Positions 11,352 through 22,760 are shown, counted from the stretch's first letter. The stretch is 64,000 bases of DNA from Planococcus citri (GCF_950023065.1 NC_088678.1:6686580-6750579), one strand, 5' to 3'. Numbers and translations are program-made. The notes: generated by a model not told the origin, from the sequence alone.

Positions 11352-12873
11352 GGAAGCTGGCTAATATCTCATTTTAAAGAACATTATGTTGATATTCCTG
11401 TGTATATTTACTCCAGCGGAGCTCAAATTCCCATAACTTGCGGAGAATTTGAACATCGTTCTTCTCATTTTTACTTGGAATGGCCCACCATACAAGCAGT
11501 GTGGTATTACTCGGTGATACTTACAGATAATAAATACCTACTTACGATATTATCGTTCCTGATGCACACAATCCCTGCTTATTTCTTAGATTTTCTAGCT
11601 TGTCTTGTTGGAGAAAAACCCGTGTACGTTGTGTTATAGGTACCTGTATCTAATGATTACTCAGTACCTACCTAATTACATACTGATTTTTTTTAATGTT
11701 CTGTTTACCGGACAGTTTAACCAAGATTTATAAAAAATTGAACCGCGCACTAGAAGTTACGTATTTTAGAGCTCGACATTGGGGTTTTTAAAAATAACAA
11801 TACTCAGGAACTCTGGCAAAAGTTATCCAATGAAGATAAACAACTCTTCTTCTTCAAAGTGGCTGATTTCTCGTGGGAGTATTTCTTACAAGCGATGGGG
11901 TTAGGATTACGCGTGTATCTGGCCAATGACGATATTCATACCTTACCAGCAGCCAGAATTAAATGGAGAAGGTAAAATCAGATACGTAGCTGAAGTTACC
12001 CACATCCACATCCACAGTGAAATGCACACAGCTAAGCAGAGCCGAGCAGCACTATGAAAACCTGGTTGCATAGTTCCAGACACAAATAAATAATACTCCA
12101 CTCCACTCCACTCAGCCACTGTCCACCTTGGTCTTGGGCGATGGATGCGTGAGGAAGGGGGGGGGGGTGAAGAACGTGATTTTTTTTTTTTGAATTCCAA
12201 TCCTTTAATTAAAGCTATTTCTTACCAAATTTATTCATTTCCTTTACAACTGTAGCTGATAGTACATCGTTAGCCAACATCGAAATTGCCCTCAAACCCA
12301 CAGGGCCCTTTACCCCCACTGACCCCCAAAAAGGGCACTGTGGGTTTGAGGGCAATTTCGAAATTCGAAGTTGGCTAACGATGTACTATCAGCTACAGTT
12401 GTAAAGGAAATGAATAAATTTGGTAAGAAATAGCTTTAATTAAAGGATTGGAATTCAAAAAAAAAAATCACGTTCCTCACCCCCCCCCCCCCTTCCTCAA
12501 CCATCCATCACCCAAGACCAAGGTGGACAGTGGCTGAGTGGAGTATTATTTATTTGTATCTGGAACTATGCAACCAGGTTTTCATAGTGCTGCTCGGCTC
12601 TGCTTAGCTGTGTGCATTTCACTGTGGATGTGGATGTGGATGTGGGTAACTTCAGCTACGTAAATCAGATATACTTACGACTGCGGATACGTAGATACAA
12701 GTACCTACTTACCTACCTTACTGAAGATAATCTACCTAAACCTTAATTACTAAAACATCATTTCATGTTTTTCAGGTTGTAGGTTGTACTATGCACATAT
12801 TGCTCTCAAAACTGCCTTCTTTGCAGTATTAATCCTCCTGCTGTGGAGCTTGCTAAAATTTATTTCATTTTGA
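11352..12873 (+). pseudogene. Fatty acyl-CoA reductase, C-terminal exons (frame-broken)
   Basis: Fatty acyl-CoA reductases reduce fatty acyl-CoA to fatty alcohol for waxes and pheromones, usually at the ER or peroxisome. Three exons are visible: A about 11352-11623 (PVYIYSS, PITCGEFE, HTIPAYFLD), B 11716-11971 (LTKIYKKLNRALEVTYF, NTQELWQKLS, TLPAARIKWRR) and C 12783-12873 (YYAHIALKTAFF, a hydrophobic C-terminal segment, then TGA). The junctions are donor GTACGT, acceptor CGGACAG, donor GTAAAA and acceptor TTGTAG. These match the family's C-terminal sterile domain and terminal membrane segment. In exon B one extra base in the TTTTTAAAAA run (11785-11794) shifts the frame between HWGF and KNNNTQELW. 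The usual ITWGE is ITCGE here. No exons for the N-terminal NAD(P)-binding domain were found in the 11 kb upstream. Most likely a partial pseudogene; a sequencing error in the homopolymer is possible. Confidence 0.78.
11984..12661. mobile_element. Palindromic MULE-like MITE in FAR intron
   Basis: Near-perfect inverted arms of about 330 bp (11984-12318 and 12329-12661) begin ACGTAGCTGAAGTTACCC. The direct repeat AAATCAGAT flanks both ends (11975-11983 and 12662-12670), a 9-bp target duplication. Long arms plus a 9-bp duplication point to a Mutator-like (MULE) nonautonomous element; that assignment is inference. It sits 12 bp inside the last intron of the fatty acyl-CoA reductase locus. Without it that intron would be about 125 bp. 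Confidence 0.85.
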
Positions 12874-13546
12874 AAATGTTATCCACCTCAAAAAAATAAT
12901 TGTAGACAGCAACCAGCAACCTTTTTTCATATGAGTTGTTCACTTTTAAATTTTAATTAATTTATTTCAACTGATGCCAAAGAAGAAACATTCTTTATTT
13001 ACTTTTTTAGTGATTATTCAGTTATTATTTTATTTTACGAGTACTTTTTAATTTAATGAACTACGATTGTTTGTATTTTTTCATGTTAAAATTTAAAATG
13101 TGAAATAATAATAATATAAATAAAAAAAAAAAAAAAAACCGTCTGGATATATTTTTCATGACATCATCATCAGACAAATCGTTAGTTTTAGGATATTGCT
13201 GAGTTTTTTTTTTGAGTAAAATTTTAGTGTTGGGGGGCGTTGTGTCCGCTCACCTCGGCTTCGCCTCGGTTGCGCGGGTCGCTTTATTGTTCATACTATG
13301 TCTGTTAACTTCCCTCGGCCGTCGGCCCCGGTGAGTACAATTTTTTTATAAACAACCGCAAGTGCTACATACACGGTAAATGTCCAGCCTCCGTCTGAAC
13401 TCACCAAGGGGAGTAATGCTCATTGAATGAAATGTAAATTAAATTTTAAACGGCTCGGCTTCGCCTCGCCTAATTCGGCATATAATTCGAAAAATAATAT
13501 TAATAAATTTATTCATTGTTTGAAAACAAAAAAAATAATTTCATTA
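12874..13546. other. FAR 3' flank and spacer
   Basis: The sequence is AT-rich and includes a run of A after AATAATATAAATAAAA at about 13105-13138, a possible polyadenylation region for the FAR locus. Two GC-rich words CTCGGCTTCGCCTCG (about 13255 and 13453) flank a spacer; their meaning is unknown. No gene was seen. Confidence 0.4.
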
Positions 13547-13554
13547 CTTTGTCT

Positions 13555-14407
13555 CAGGGTTGTTAGAACAAAAAGAACGGAAACGGAAGCGGGAACCAAA
13601 GAACCAAAAAAACGAAATTTTTCAGGAACGAACGAAATTGAACAGAACAAAAACAAAAAAATGAAAGAACAAAATCAAAAACCGAAACAAGGAACATAAA
13701 ATTACAAGATCTGAAACAGAAACGAAAACTAAAGATCAAAAACTGGAGAAGAACAGAAACAGAACGGAAACTGAGAACAAAATTCCAGTTTTTCTGTTCT
13801 TTTTTGTTCTTTTCCGTTCTTTGTTTGTCTCTGGTTTTCATCCAAAGAACGGAAAAGAACAGAAAAGAACAAAAAAGAACTAGCTAGAAAAGCTAACAGA
13901 AAAGAACAAAAAAGAACAGAAAACCAGCATTTAGTTGCCAGTTTCCATTCTGTTTCTGTTTTTCTCCAATGTTTTGATCTCCAAAAAATAGTTCAAATAA
14001 AGTTTCACAATTTTATCAGGGTTTCAAATTCAAATTTTGTTACTAGCGTTGATAAAAATGAGTAAAAGTAAGAAAAAAGCAAAAAGTATTACCTAAAAGT
14101 AAAGTACTAATTACTTAAACAGAAATATAAAAAAAATAAAAAATCTGAAAAAGAACAAAAATTGATGAGAACATAAAAGAACGGTTCTCAGGAACGGTTC
14201 AGAACTGAAAACGGAAACAAAATATTTGTAAGAACAGAACGGAAACCGAGAACAGAGAACTAAAAATCAGGGAACAACAAGAACGGAATAAGAACCAACC
14301 AAGAACCAAACAGTAAAGAACGGAAACTAAGAACAAAAACTGGGATCAAAATATACTGAGAACCAAGAACCTAACCGAAACAAAATCATTTAGTTCTAAC
14401 AACCCTG
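13555..14407. mobile_element. hAT-like nonautonomous element A
   Basis: Termini CAGGGTTGTTAGAAC (13555) and GTTCTAACAACCCTG (ending 14407) are perfect 15-bp inverted repeats with the hAT-type CAGGG start. CTTTGTCT is duplicated on both sides (13547-13554 and 14408-14415), the 8-bp target duplication expected of hAT. The interior is degenerate GAACAAAA/GAACGGAA repeats that switch strand near 13790-13850. There is no transposase. Confidence 0.88.
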
Positions 14408-14467
14408 CTTTGTCTGTAAAAATTCAACTCGTAAAAATAAAAATCGCGAAAAAAAATTTTGAAAAAA

Positions 14468-14552
14468 CTTGTGCCGGAGGCGGGAATCGAACCCAAGACC
14501 TCTTGCACAGCAATCCGTTACCTTAGCCACGCAGCCATTGGTGCTGCTTGCC
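14468..14552 (-). ncRNA. tRNA-like sequence (SINE head or tRNA relic)
   Basis: On the minus strand an A-box-like TGGCTAAGGTAACGG is followed about 30 bases later by an exact B box inside GGGTTCGATTCCCGCC, then CGGCACAAG and a T-run that could terminate Pol III. The 5' segment does not base-pair with the 3' acceptor half, so it is not a working tRNA. The plus-strand frames here (ESNPRP-like and AGIEP-like peptides) are artefacts of this sequence. Confidence 0.6.
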
Positions 14553-14559
14553 GATCAGT

Positions 14560-16203
14560 GTTTTACAACGCTATACATGTTGCTACACACCGTCGAAAAC
14601 AACCCCCCCACGCGCGCGTACGTATACGCGTACGGTTTACTCAAAAAAAAAACTCAGCAATAGACGGGAATGAGGACGAAGGACCCCCAACAAACTGGAT
14701 GGTGTAACTTGTGGCAACGCTGCGCGCGGAGAAACGAGAATCATAATAGAACGGCGGACGTGCATATGTAGTGAACCACATGAACGGTCAGTTGAATGTA
14801 ATGTTACCAACCTACGTTAGTTGAGAACTGGAATTACTTTCAAACTTTTTAAATTAAAAAAGAAAAAGATAAATATATAATTATTAATTAATAATGGGAG
14901 TGGGACCCATATTTCGGAAGTGAACCTTTATTATTCAAGTTACCTATCAGCCTATCAGATGTTTTTGAAGGGAATTAATGATTACGTTGTTTAATGTTTT
15001 TTAAATTCTAATTGAAAACGAAAAAGATATGATAATTTACATTTATTTGATGCGAGTCATTCTACGAGTATGAGTCAGTTAATTTTGCATTTTGAAGAAT
15101 AAGGTACCTAATTTATTATCCTCAGTTTATCACATAGACAAATTTTCAGATACCTATTTATACCTACATACTATACTTACTAGCAATGACTTTACTAAAT
15201 TCTCAATCTGAACTATCAAATTTTTAAAAAACTTTCGCATATTTTGATACTAAAGTATGTATTCAAATATTTAAATCATATTAATTACTTTTGAATACAG
15301 AATTCGAATTGCAAATACATATCACACTTGATGTCTTTGAAAAAACTTTCATTTTTTGTTCCTTAAGCCTACCTTCTCGTACTTAATCACAATTCACACA
15401 TCGCTTGATCGCTTTTTTTGATTTTATGGCTGCTACTCAGAGATGCGAACCGAAATTCTTAACCAAAATCGTAAGTTCATAACCGAAATTAACCCAAAAA
15501 TTTTTAGGAAAATAATTTTTGTGTGATGAGTAGGTATCTAACTTGAGCATTTTTAAATTCAAATGATGATTTTTTTTATAAATTCAATGCAAGGGCAAAA
15601 GCTCTCGAAAATTAGTACTTCGAGAGATATAAAAACTGATGTTTTTTTTGTGAGATGAGTCACTTGAGTATATTAAGTTCATTATTTTGCTCCCCAAAAC
15701 TTAAAAATTCGGATTATGATTTTTTTTTTGAAAAATTTGAAATTGAAAAAAACGCTCTCGAAAATTAGTATTTCAAGAGGTATAAAAACCATGTTTTCTT
15801 GTGTGTGATGAAAGAATTAATATTTTTGGTTCGAAATCTTAAAATTTGAATGATAATTTTCAAAAAAAGTTTAAACCTGAAGAAGAAAAGCAAACGAAGC
15901 GAGTGAAGAAAGATTTTATTTTTCTGATTCAAAACTTGAACAGCCAACAGGGCAAAAGCTATGAAAAATGTGTAATTCAAATTCTAAAAAATTATTGGAA
16001 AAATCTTTGAATTTTTCCAGTTGGTATTTCAAAATTGAGTTGGCATCTATTCGTGTTGGAGTTCAAGTTGCAATTTTCAAAATTGTCATTTCTTCAATAA
16101 TTAGGACTTTTTGCCAACTGACGAGTGAGAATAGCCAATTTGCCAACTTTTTCCATTTCGGACGCCTGGGAGGAAGCTCTCCCTATCACCCCTTCGGTAC
16201 AGC
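14560..16203. other. AT-rich intergenic DNA
   Basis: No gene was seen. At 14611-14636 there is a run of alternating purine-pyrimidine (CG/TA) steps. About 15430-15500 contains degenerate AACCGAAAT-type words, and 15540-15960 has three similar segments with GCTCTCGAAAATTAGTA words. Confidence 0.4.
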
Positions 16204-18095
16204 CCTGCTCGGCATTCTAAACAACTTTTGTTATTACCATTTTTTAATTACATGAACCCTATGCTTGAAAAAAGCAAAAAAGTAGGTATTTGAAAAGATT
16301 AAAATTAGCCAAAGTATGGGTAAAAATCCACAAAACATTTCAAAACTGACGAGTTTTTCGCCAATTTGAAACCACTGAACTTGAATGTGGGGTCAATTTC
16401 ACCTCAATTATAAACACAGAACCCCTTTTATCATGTTCACTCCAAAATCCACTCCTCACCCCAGCAAAATGTTTTTTTTTGTTTTTTTTTTTTTTGATAA
16501 AATGCTTCAAATGCCTCAAATGCTTAATGATAGTGTAGTGTACGTGTAGTGATGAATTCATCTACCAAACAGCTTAATTTTATCATTGCAACCCAATAAA
16601 TTGCGTTTTTCAACAGTTTTGATACGAGTTTTAGATCGCAAAGTAAAGCCTAGTACTGCTCATACACTGCACCTCCATATTTCTCTCATACACGAAAAAC
16701 TGATGAAAAACGTGTTTTTTGGTTGTATTTTGGGCTCTAATGGTCCGAACAAGCTGAAATTTTGAATCTGAATGCACCCAAAGATTATTGATGTGCATGT
16801 GAAGATGTTTTTCCAAAAAATCAGTTTTAGTGGGGGAAGAATAAATTTGGGGGTTAATTTTATGATAGAGATGTGGGGTTGATTTTTGGGATGCAATAGA
16901 ATCAAAATTTGAATTCAGCGACCTCAAATTAAAGTAAAACCTATCTTTATCTGATTATCTCGGCGTATCTTACCCCAAAAATGAATATATTTTGATTTTT
17001 TCAAAATTCATTTTTGGCTTATTTTAAGAAAGCGACTGATTTAATCGAAAACATGATAATGACAAAAGTTGTCTAGAATGCCGAGTACTAGCGGGATATG
17101 TGGGTTTCGAACATTAATTTCCTACTTTTGTTTACCTACCCAAGCTGGTAGGAAGTAAGTATAGACGAAAATACATAATCATAATTTGAAACCCCTGTAT
17201 TCCGTTAGTACTCGGCATTCTAGACAACTTTTGTCATTATCATTTTTTCGATTAAATCAGTCGCTTTCTTAAAATAAGCCAAAAATGAATTTTGAAAAAA
17301 TCAAAATATATTCATTTTTGGGGTAAGATACGCCGAGATAATCAGATAAAGATAGGTTTTACCTTAATTTGAGGTCGCTGAATTCAAATTTTGATTCTAT
17401 TGCATCCCAAAAATCAACCCCACATCTCTATCATAAAATTAACCCCCAAATTTATTCTTCCCCCACTAAAACTGATTTTTTGGAAAAACATCTTCACATG
17501 CACATCAATAATCTTTGGGTGCATTCAGATTCAAAATTTCAGCTTGTTCTGACCATTAGAGCCCAAAATACAACCAAAAAACACGTTTTTCATCAGTTTT
17601 TCGTGTATGAGAGAAATATGGAGGTGCAGTGTATGAGCAGTACTAGGCTTTACTTTGCGATCTAAAACTCGTATCAAAACTGTTGAAAAACGCAATTTAT
17701 TGGGTTGCAATGATAAAATTAAGCTGTTTGGTAGATGAATTCATCACTACACGTACACTACACTATCATTAAGCATTTGAGGCATTTAAAGCATTTTATC
17801 AAAAAAAAAAAAACAAAAAAAACATTTTGCTGGGGTGAGGAGTGGATTTTGGAGTGAACATGATAAAAGGGGTTCTGTGTTTATAATTGAGGTGAAATTG
17901 ACCCCAAATTCAAGTTCAGTGGTTTCAAATTGGCGAAAAACTCGTCAGTTTTGAAATGTTTTGTGGATTTTTACCCATACTTTGGCTAATTTTAATTTTT
18001 TCAAATAGGTACCTACTTTTTTGCTTCATTTCAAGCGAAGGGCTCGTCCTATTGAAAAATGAAAGTAACAAAAATTGTTCAGCATTCGATTTTTA
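16204..18095. repeat. Long palindrome with near-identical arms
   Basis: About 16204-17090 is the reverse complement of about 17210-18095, centred near 17148. The mirrored 98-codon frames at 16631-16927 (minus) and 17369-17665 (plus) differ by one or two residues and reflect the arms, not genes. Both the outer ends and the centre carry the same word, CTCGGCATTCTARACAACTT followed by TTGTCATTATCATTTT, in alternating orientation. Confidence 0.85.
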
Positions 18096-18269
18096 GCCGC
18101 CCAACTTCGTATTCAGTTATTCACGCCTTCTGGAGCAAATTCAAAATTCTGGAGAAATTGAAAAATCGCGCTGGACGCTGGAGCCTTCCAAATGTCTGAA
18201 AACGGCGAAATTCGCTCTCGTGGTGTTAGTTCATGACGAAATACTGCAATTCGCGCATTTGATTTTTTC

Positions 18270-18760
18270 GAAATTCTTATTTGCTCTATTTTAAGCAGAG
18301 GACTTGTTCAATCGGAAAAATGATAATGACAAAAGTTGTCCAAAATGCCGAGTACTAGCGGAATACAGCGGTTTTGAAAGTTAATTTCCTACTTTTATTT
18401 ATACCTACCCAAGCAGGTAGGAAGTAGGTAGACGAAAGTACGTAATTATAATTTGAAATCCTTATATTCTGCTATAGTACTCGGCATTTCAGACAACTTT
18501 TGTCATTATCATTTTATCGATTAAATCAGTCGTTTTCTTGAAATAAGACAAAAATGAATTTTGAAAAATTCAAAATCTATTCATTTTTGGGGTGATCAGA
18601 CATCCATGTACGAAATTTCAAATTGTTCTGATATTTTCAGTTCAAAATAAATATAAACCCAAGAATCACATTTTTCGTGAATAGGTGTTTCCTCTAAATT
18701 GATGAATTTTGATTTTTTCAGAGTTATTTCTTTCTTCATTTCAAGCATACAGTACCTACC
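18270..18760. repeat. Third, shortened unit of the same inverted array
   Basis: The spacer and flanking words seen at the centre of the previous palindrome recur here: GACAAAAGTTGTC, GCCGAGTACTAGCGG, CCTACCCAAGC, a GTACTCGGCATT word and TTTTGTCATTATCATTTT. They are followed by a decayed, internally deleted copy of the arm that ends TTCATTTCAAGCA near 18755. Confidence 0.7.
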
Positions 18761-19352
18761 TACCTACTCTGTTGATTTGAAGTTGATAGGTGGGGTTCAA
18801 CAATGTTATAAAATAATTATTTACTTTAATTAGGTACTTCAAGTAAAATTAAAAATTACTCTTGGATTTTTTGCAGTGTTTCATGCGCATACCTACAATA
18901 AACATTTCAGTAGGCTACATCTCACGATTCCCTTATTCATTTAGCGCCAAACAGCGCATTGTTACGACTTACAACTATTAGGAGAATGTTTTCTTCATCA
19001 TGCAGTCATCACCAATATCCGTTCTAAATGTGTAGCCGCTAACTGCCTTCAAGGACACTCAATCAGCTGGGCAAGGGAATTTAGACAGGGGTTTTTTTTT
19101 TTACTGGTCCACTATAGAATTGACACTTTAAACATACAAGATTTACGAGAGCTATAAAGTTAAGGTTTCTTTCTCTTTTTTTTTTACCAAGAATTGACGG
19201 TGTAAACTGCGATCTTTTGTGTGTTCATGCACAATATTATAGGCACGTATGTTTTTATGCGGACGTTTGGGATCATTAGTAATCCTGAACATACGTCATT
19301 TTTTAAACTGATTTTTACAAGTGTTCAAAGAGACTTGAATTTTTTTTTAACA
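18761..19352. other. Spacer, no gene seen
   Basis: AT-rich sequence with no supported gene or repeat. Confidence 0.35.
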
Positions 19353-20499
19353 AGGGAACCATCATCCCACATGATAATCTCCGAATTAAATCAAACTTGA
19401 ACTGCTTGAAGTGGTGGAAAGAGGACCTCGAGAAACCCCCATCCCCCAATTTTCAGCTGATGAAGTTGATTTTTCGATTTTTGGCAAGCATTTGTAGTTT
19501 TGTGACCACAGGTAAAGCTGTTCAATTCAGAAAACGGGGGAAAATTACAAAATATTCATCTCTTTATCGTATCAAATTCCAGAGCTCAAATTTTGGCCAA
19601 AGGCGGTCTTCATATTATATGATCGACCCATACCATCATTGACCGGATCAAGCAGTTCGACCAGAAAAAAGGATTTTTCACTATTTTTTCTCATATTTTG
19701 AATTTTCTGTGAATAAGTACGAAAAAGTACGTTTTGCCTCATTATATGAACTTCAGCAGCTGAAATTTTTGCCGAAGGGTCTGTGCTTGATACCTAATTG
19801 ATTAATTACTACCATCGGCCATATCTGGAATAATCATGAGAAATCGAATTTTTTGTCCATCTGGTTGCTAAAATTCAAGCTTTTGGAAAACTTGAAAAAC
19901 CAGTAAAATATAAATCAGCTCATCTAATGGCTCACTCAGATTTTGGCATAATAACATCATCGTCCAAATCCGGCTGTCCGATCAAAAAAAACAGTTTTTT
20001 TTATTGCTTGTGAAAAAAATCGATTTCAGATGATAATTCCAGATCCGGCTGGCGGTAGAGTCCAGTCGATTAGATATCAAGCATAGACCCTTCGGCCAAA
20101 ATTTCAGCTGCTGAAGTTCATATAATGAGGAGAAACGGACTTTTTCGTATTCACAGAATATGAGAAAAAATAGTGAAAAATCCTGTTTTCTGGCTGAACG
20201 GCTTGATCTGGTCAAGTGGTCAATGATGGTATGGGTCAATCATATATGAAGACTGCCTTTGGCCAAAATTTGAGCTCTGGAATTTGATACGATAAAGAGA
20301 TGAATATTTGTAATTTTTCCCCGTTTTTTGAATTGAACAGCTTTACCTGTGGTCTGTGGTCACAAAACTACAAATGCTTGCCAAAAATCGAAAAATCAAC
20401 TTCATCAGCTGAAAACTGGGGGATGGGGGTTTTTCGAGGTCCTCTTTCCACCAGTCCAAGTTTCATTCCAATCGCAGATTATCATGTGGTAGATTCCCT
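19353..20499. repeat. Palindromic element
   Basis: The left arm (about 19353-19870) is the reverse complement of the right arm (about 20020-20499). The ends AGGGAACCATCATCCCACAT and ATGTGGTAGATTCCCT are inverted, as are inner words such as TTTGGCCAAAG and GACCCTTCGGC. Identity is clearly below that of the 16204-18095 palindrome, so it is probably older. No coding capacity. Confidence 0.8.
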
Positions 20500-21285
20500 G
20501 TAAGTACAAGTAAACATTTTCCAATTCGTTTTTTCGTTTTTTCTATTTCTTTATGGAAGAAGTAAGAACACTAGGTATGTAAAAATCGGAAAAACAAGAA
20601 AAATGACTAAGGTCGCTTTTCCAAGGAACCCCTTAATTTTGGGCCTTAAAAGAATATGATTTTCAAGGATGTGAAGGTGACTTAAATTGTTTAACCGCTA
20701 TTGAGTGTAAAAATTTAATGTATGTATCCCAAATTTTGCTTCAAATATGAAATAATTTCTTACTGTTGCTGGAATAATTCTGAAAAATGGGATACATTTT
20801 CTAAATTACCCATTATAATGCAGTGAAAAACTGAAAAATATTGTTTAAATAAATAAATAACTTATCAACAAATTTAGATTTACAAATTATTTTAAAAATC
20901 GTCGAAAATCGCTTTATTTTAGTACGTAGTAGGATAAAATACCATTCCCATGTTTTTTGAGAGACTCAGTAAAAATAAAGCAAGGTAAATAAAAGGGAAA
21001 AAAACGAATTGGATAAGTAAATTGTAGGTACGTTTCATCATGCCTACATAAAGCACATAGGCAACTCCTATAACAAATGCACAACGCGTGGAATGATTAC
21101 AATTGGCCGTTTCACCATGGGTATCCCTGATATCTACGTTGAACGAGTAAAATAACGCGAATAAGAAAGAACGATACTGCCGTATCCAGTTTCTATATAC
21201 GTTCGCCCACCAGCCTACATTCTTCTACTTTCACAACATACTAGTATTTGTTGGGGGTCCTTCATCCTGTGTGCCCAATAGACGA
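20500..21285. other. Spacer, no gene seen
   Basis: A short inverted pair, TCCAATTCGTTTTTT (about 20519) and AAAAAACGAATTGGA (ending about 21015), may bound an unrecognised 0.5-kb element; no target duplication was seen. The word around GAAGGACCCCCAACAAA (minus strand, near 21260) also occurs near 14680. Confidence 0.35.
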
Positions 21286-21439
21286 TACTAGACTGACGTC
21301 ACAACATGGCGGATTTGGTCTTATCAGTACATTTTTCATCAATTGTGGGCCAAATATCGCGTAAAAGTGGCACTTTTCGAAGAATTCTCTTTGAATATGT
21401 GAAATTTTAGAAAACTGACCAGAAAAAATGAATTCTCCG

Positions 21440-22091
21440 CAGTGTTGGCCATAACGATATTTTTTTTCGTTCCGTTATTTTGTTACGTTACAAAATTTTT
21501 ATTTTTTTAGTTACGTTTTTCATTATGGTATTTTGTAACAAAAAAATTGCTGTAACAGTATTTTTCGTTACACCTGTATTTACATTTTTTCGTTACGTTA
21601 TTTTCGTTATTTCCGTTACAATTTTTTCGTTACAGAAGTGTTTTTTCAACGTATATTTTGATGTAAAATGCATTTGTGGCGGAAAAAATGTGACAAAAAT
21701 AACGAAAATAACGTTACAAGAAGGTTCAAATACCAGTGTAACGAAAAATATAGCGTTACAGCACTCAAAATCAGACAAATGAAAACACTGAAAACTCATT
21801 TTAGTCATTTTTTTTGACTTCACTTCAAATTTTCATAGCTAGAGCTACACAAATCAGAGTTTTTTAAGGGTTTGTTTTGTAATTTGTAACTAAAAAAATA
21901 ACGAAAAAGGTAACAAAATTTTTCCGTTTTTTGTTATGTTACTTTCAGAAAAATATCGTTACGTTATGTTTCAGTTACACAACATCACATGATTAAAATA
22001 ACGTTTTCGTTACAGTTCCGTTACCTGTAACGAAAAAAATTTCGTTATTTTCGTTTTTCGTTACAGTTACCGTTACGGGACGCCAACACTG
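21440..22091. mobile_element. hAT-like nonautonomous element B
   Basis: Termini CAGTGTTGGC (21440) and GCCAACACTG (ending 22091) are inverted. ATTCTCCG is duplicated on both sides (21432-21439 and 22092-22099), an 8-bp target duplication. The interior is degenerate GTTACGTTA/AACGAAAA repeats on both strands. No transposase. Confidence 0.88.
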
Positions 22092-22256
22092 ATTCTCCGT
22101 CGAAAATACTTCAGTTTTGCTGCATTTTAATCTAAAATTATATTTAACCGCGGAAAAAAAAGCAAAAAGTAGTACTTTTTCAGGATATTTGGCCCGCAAT
22201 TCACTGATAAGAAGCGACATCGGCTCGAAATTGGCCTCTTTTTTACTGATAAGAAC

Positions 22257-22706
22257 CAGTGTTGCAAGAGTGGAGTAAGAGTAGGAGTAAGGAGTGCAAG
22301 GAGTGAGAATTTTTGAAAGGAGTAGGAGTGGAGTTGGAGTGTTGTCAAATCAAAACTCCTTACTCCTCTTTTTTCCCCTAATTTTGTGACTAAATTACAT
22401 CAAAATGTTGCTGTTACTCACGTATTTTCAGTATTTTCAATTTTTTCAGTTGTTTATTTTACTGTTTTTCTCATTATTATCATCAATGATACTATTTTAT
22501 CAATTATTGATATACTTTTACCATCTTACACCTTTAATTTATGGATATAATCAATCACTCAATATCTGTAGAGTCAAAATTCCTGAAAAATAATGAAAAA
22601 CAATGGGAGTAAGGAGTGGAGTAGGAGTGGAGTAAGAGTGTTGACATTTCCTTTGGAGTGAGTAAGGAGTGAGAGTAGTGCTGAAACCACCACTCTTGCA
22701 ACACTG
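22257..22706. mobile_element. hAT-like nonautonomous element C
   Basis: Termini CAGTGTTGCAAGAGTGG (22257) and its near-complement CCACTCTTGCAACACTG (ending 22706) are inverted. ATAAGAAC is duplicated on both sides (22249-22256 and 22707-22714). The interior carries GGAGTAAGGAGT-type repeats near both ends. Confidence 0.88.
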
Positions 22707-22760
22707 ATAAGAACCAATAAAAGCTGTCCGCCATTTTTTCCTAGTATCGTCTATATCCTA

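Larger units (their letters stand above)
21286..22753. mobile_element. Older inverted-repeat element hosting two hAT-like insertions
   Basis: The ends GACGATACTAG and CTAGTATCGTC are inverted and each is flanked by TA. Further pairs include GGCGGA/TCCGCC, CTTATCAGT/ACTGATAAG, and GGGCCAAATATC at about 21347 with GATATTTGGCCC near 22185. Two later elements (21440-22091 and 22257-22706) interrupt it. The TA flanks would suit a Tc1/mariner-type MITE, but this is tentative. Confidence 0.6.

Noticed and set aside
13427..13841. Lys/Glu/Asn-rich and Phe-rich frames
   Set aside because: They lie in the simple-repeat interior of hAT element A and its edge, so are not coding.
14459..14707. Frames with ESNPRP and AGIEP peptides
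   Set aside because: Same artefact: they cover the minus-strand tRNA-like segment.
16631..17665. Two near-identical 98-residue frames on opposite strands
   Set aside because: They are mirror images in the arms of a palindrome, and the frame has no protein-like composition or known motif.
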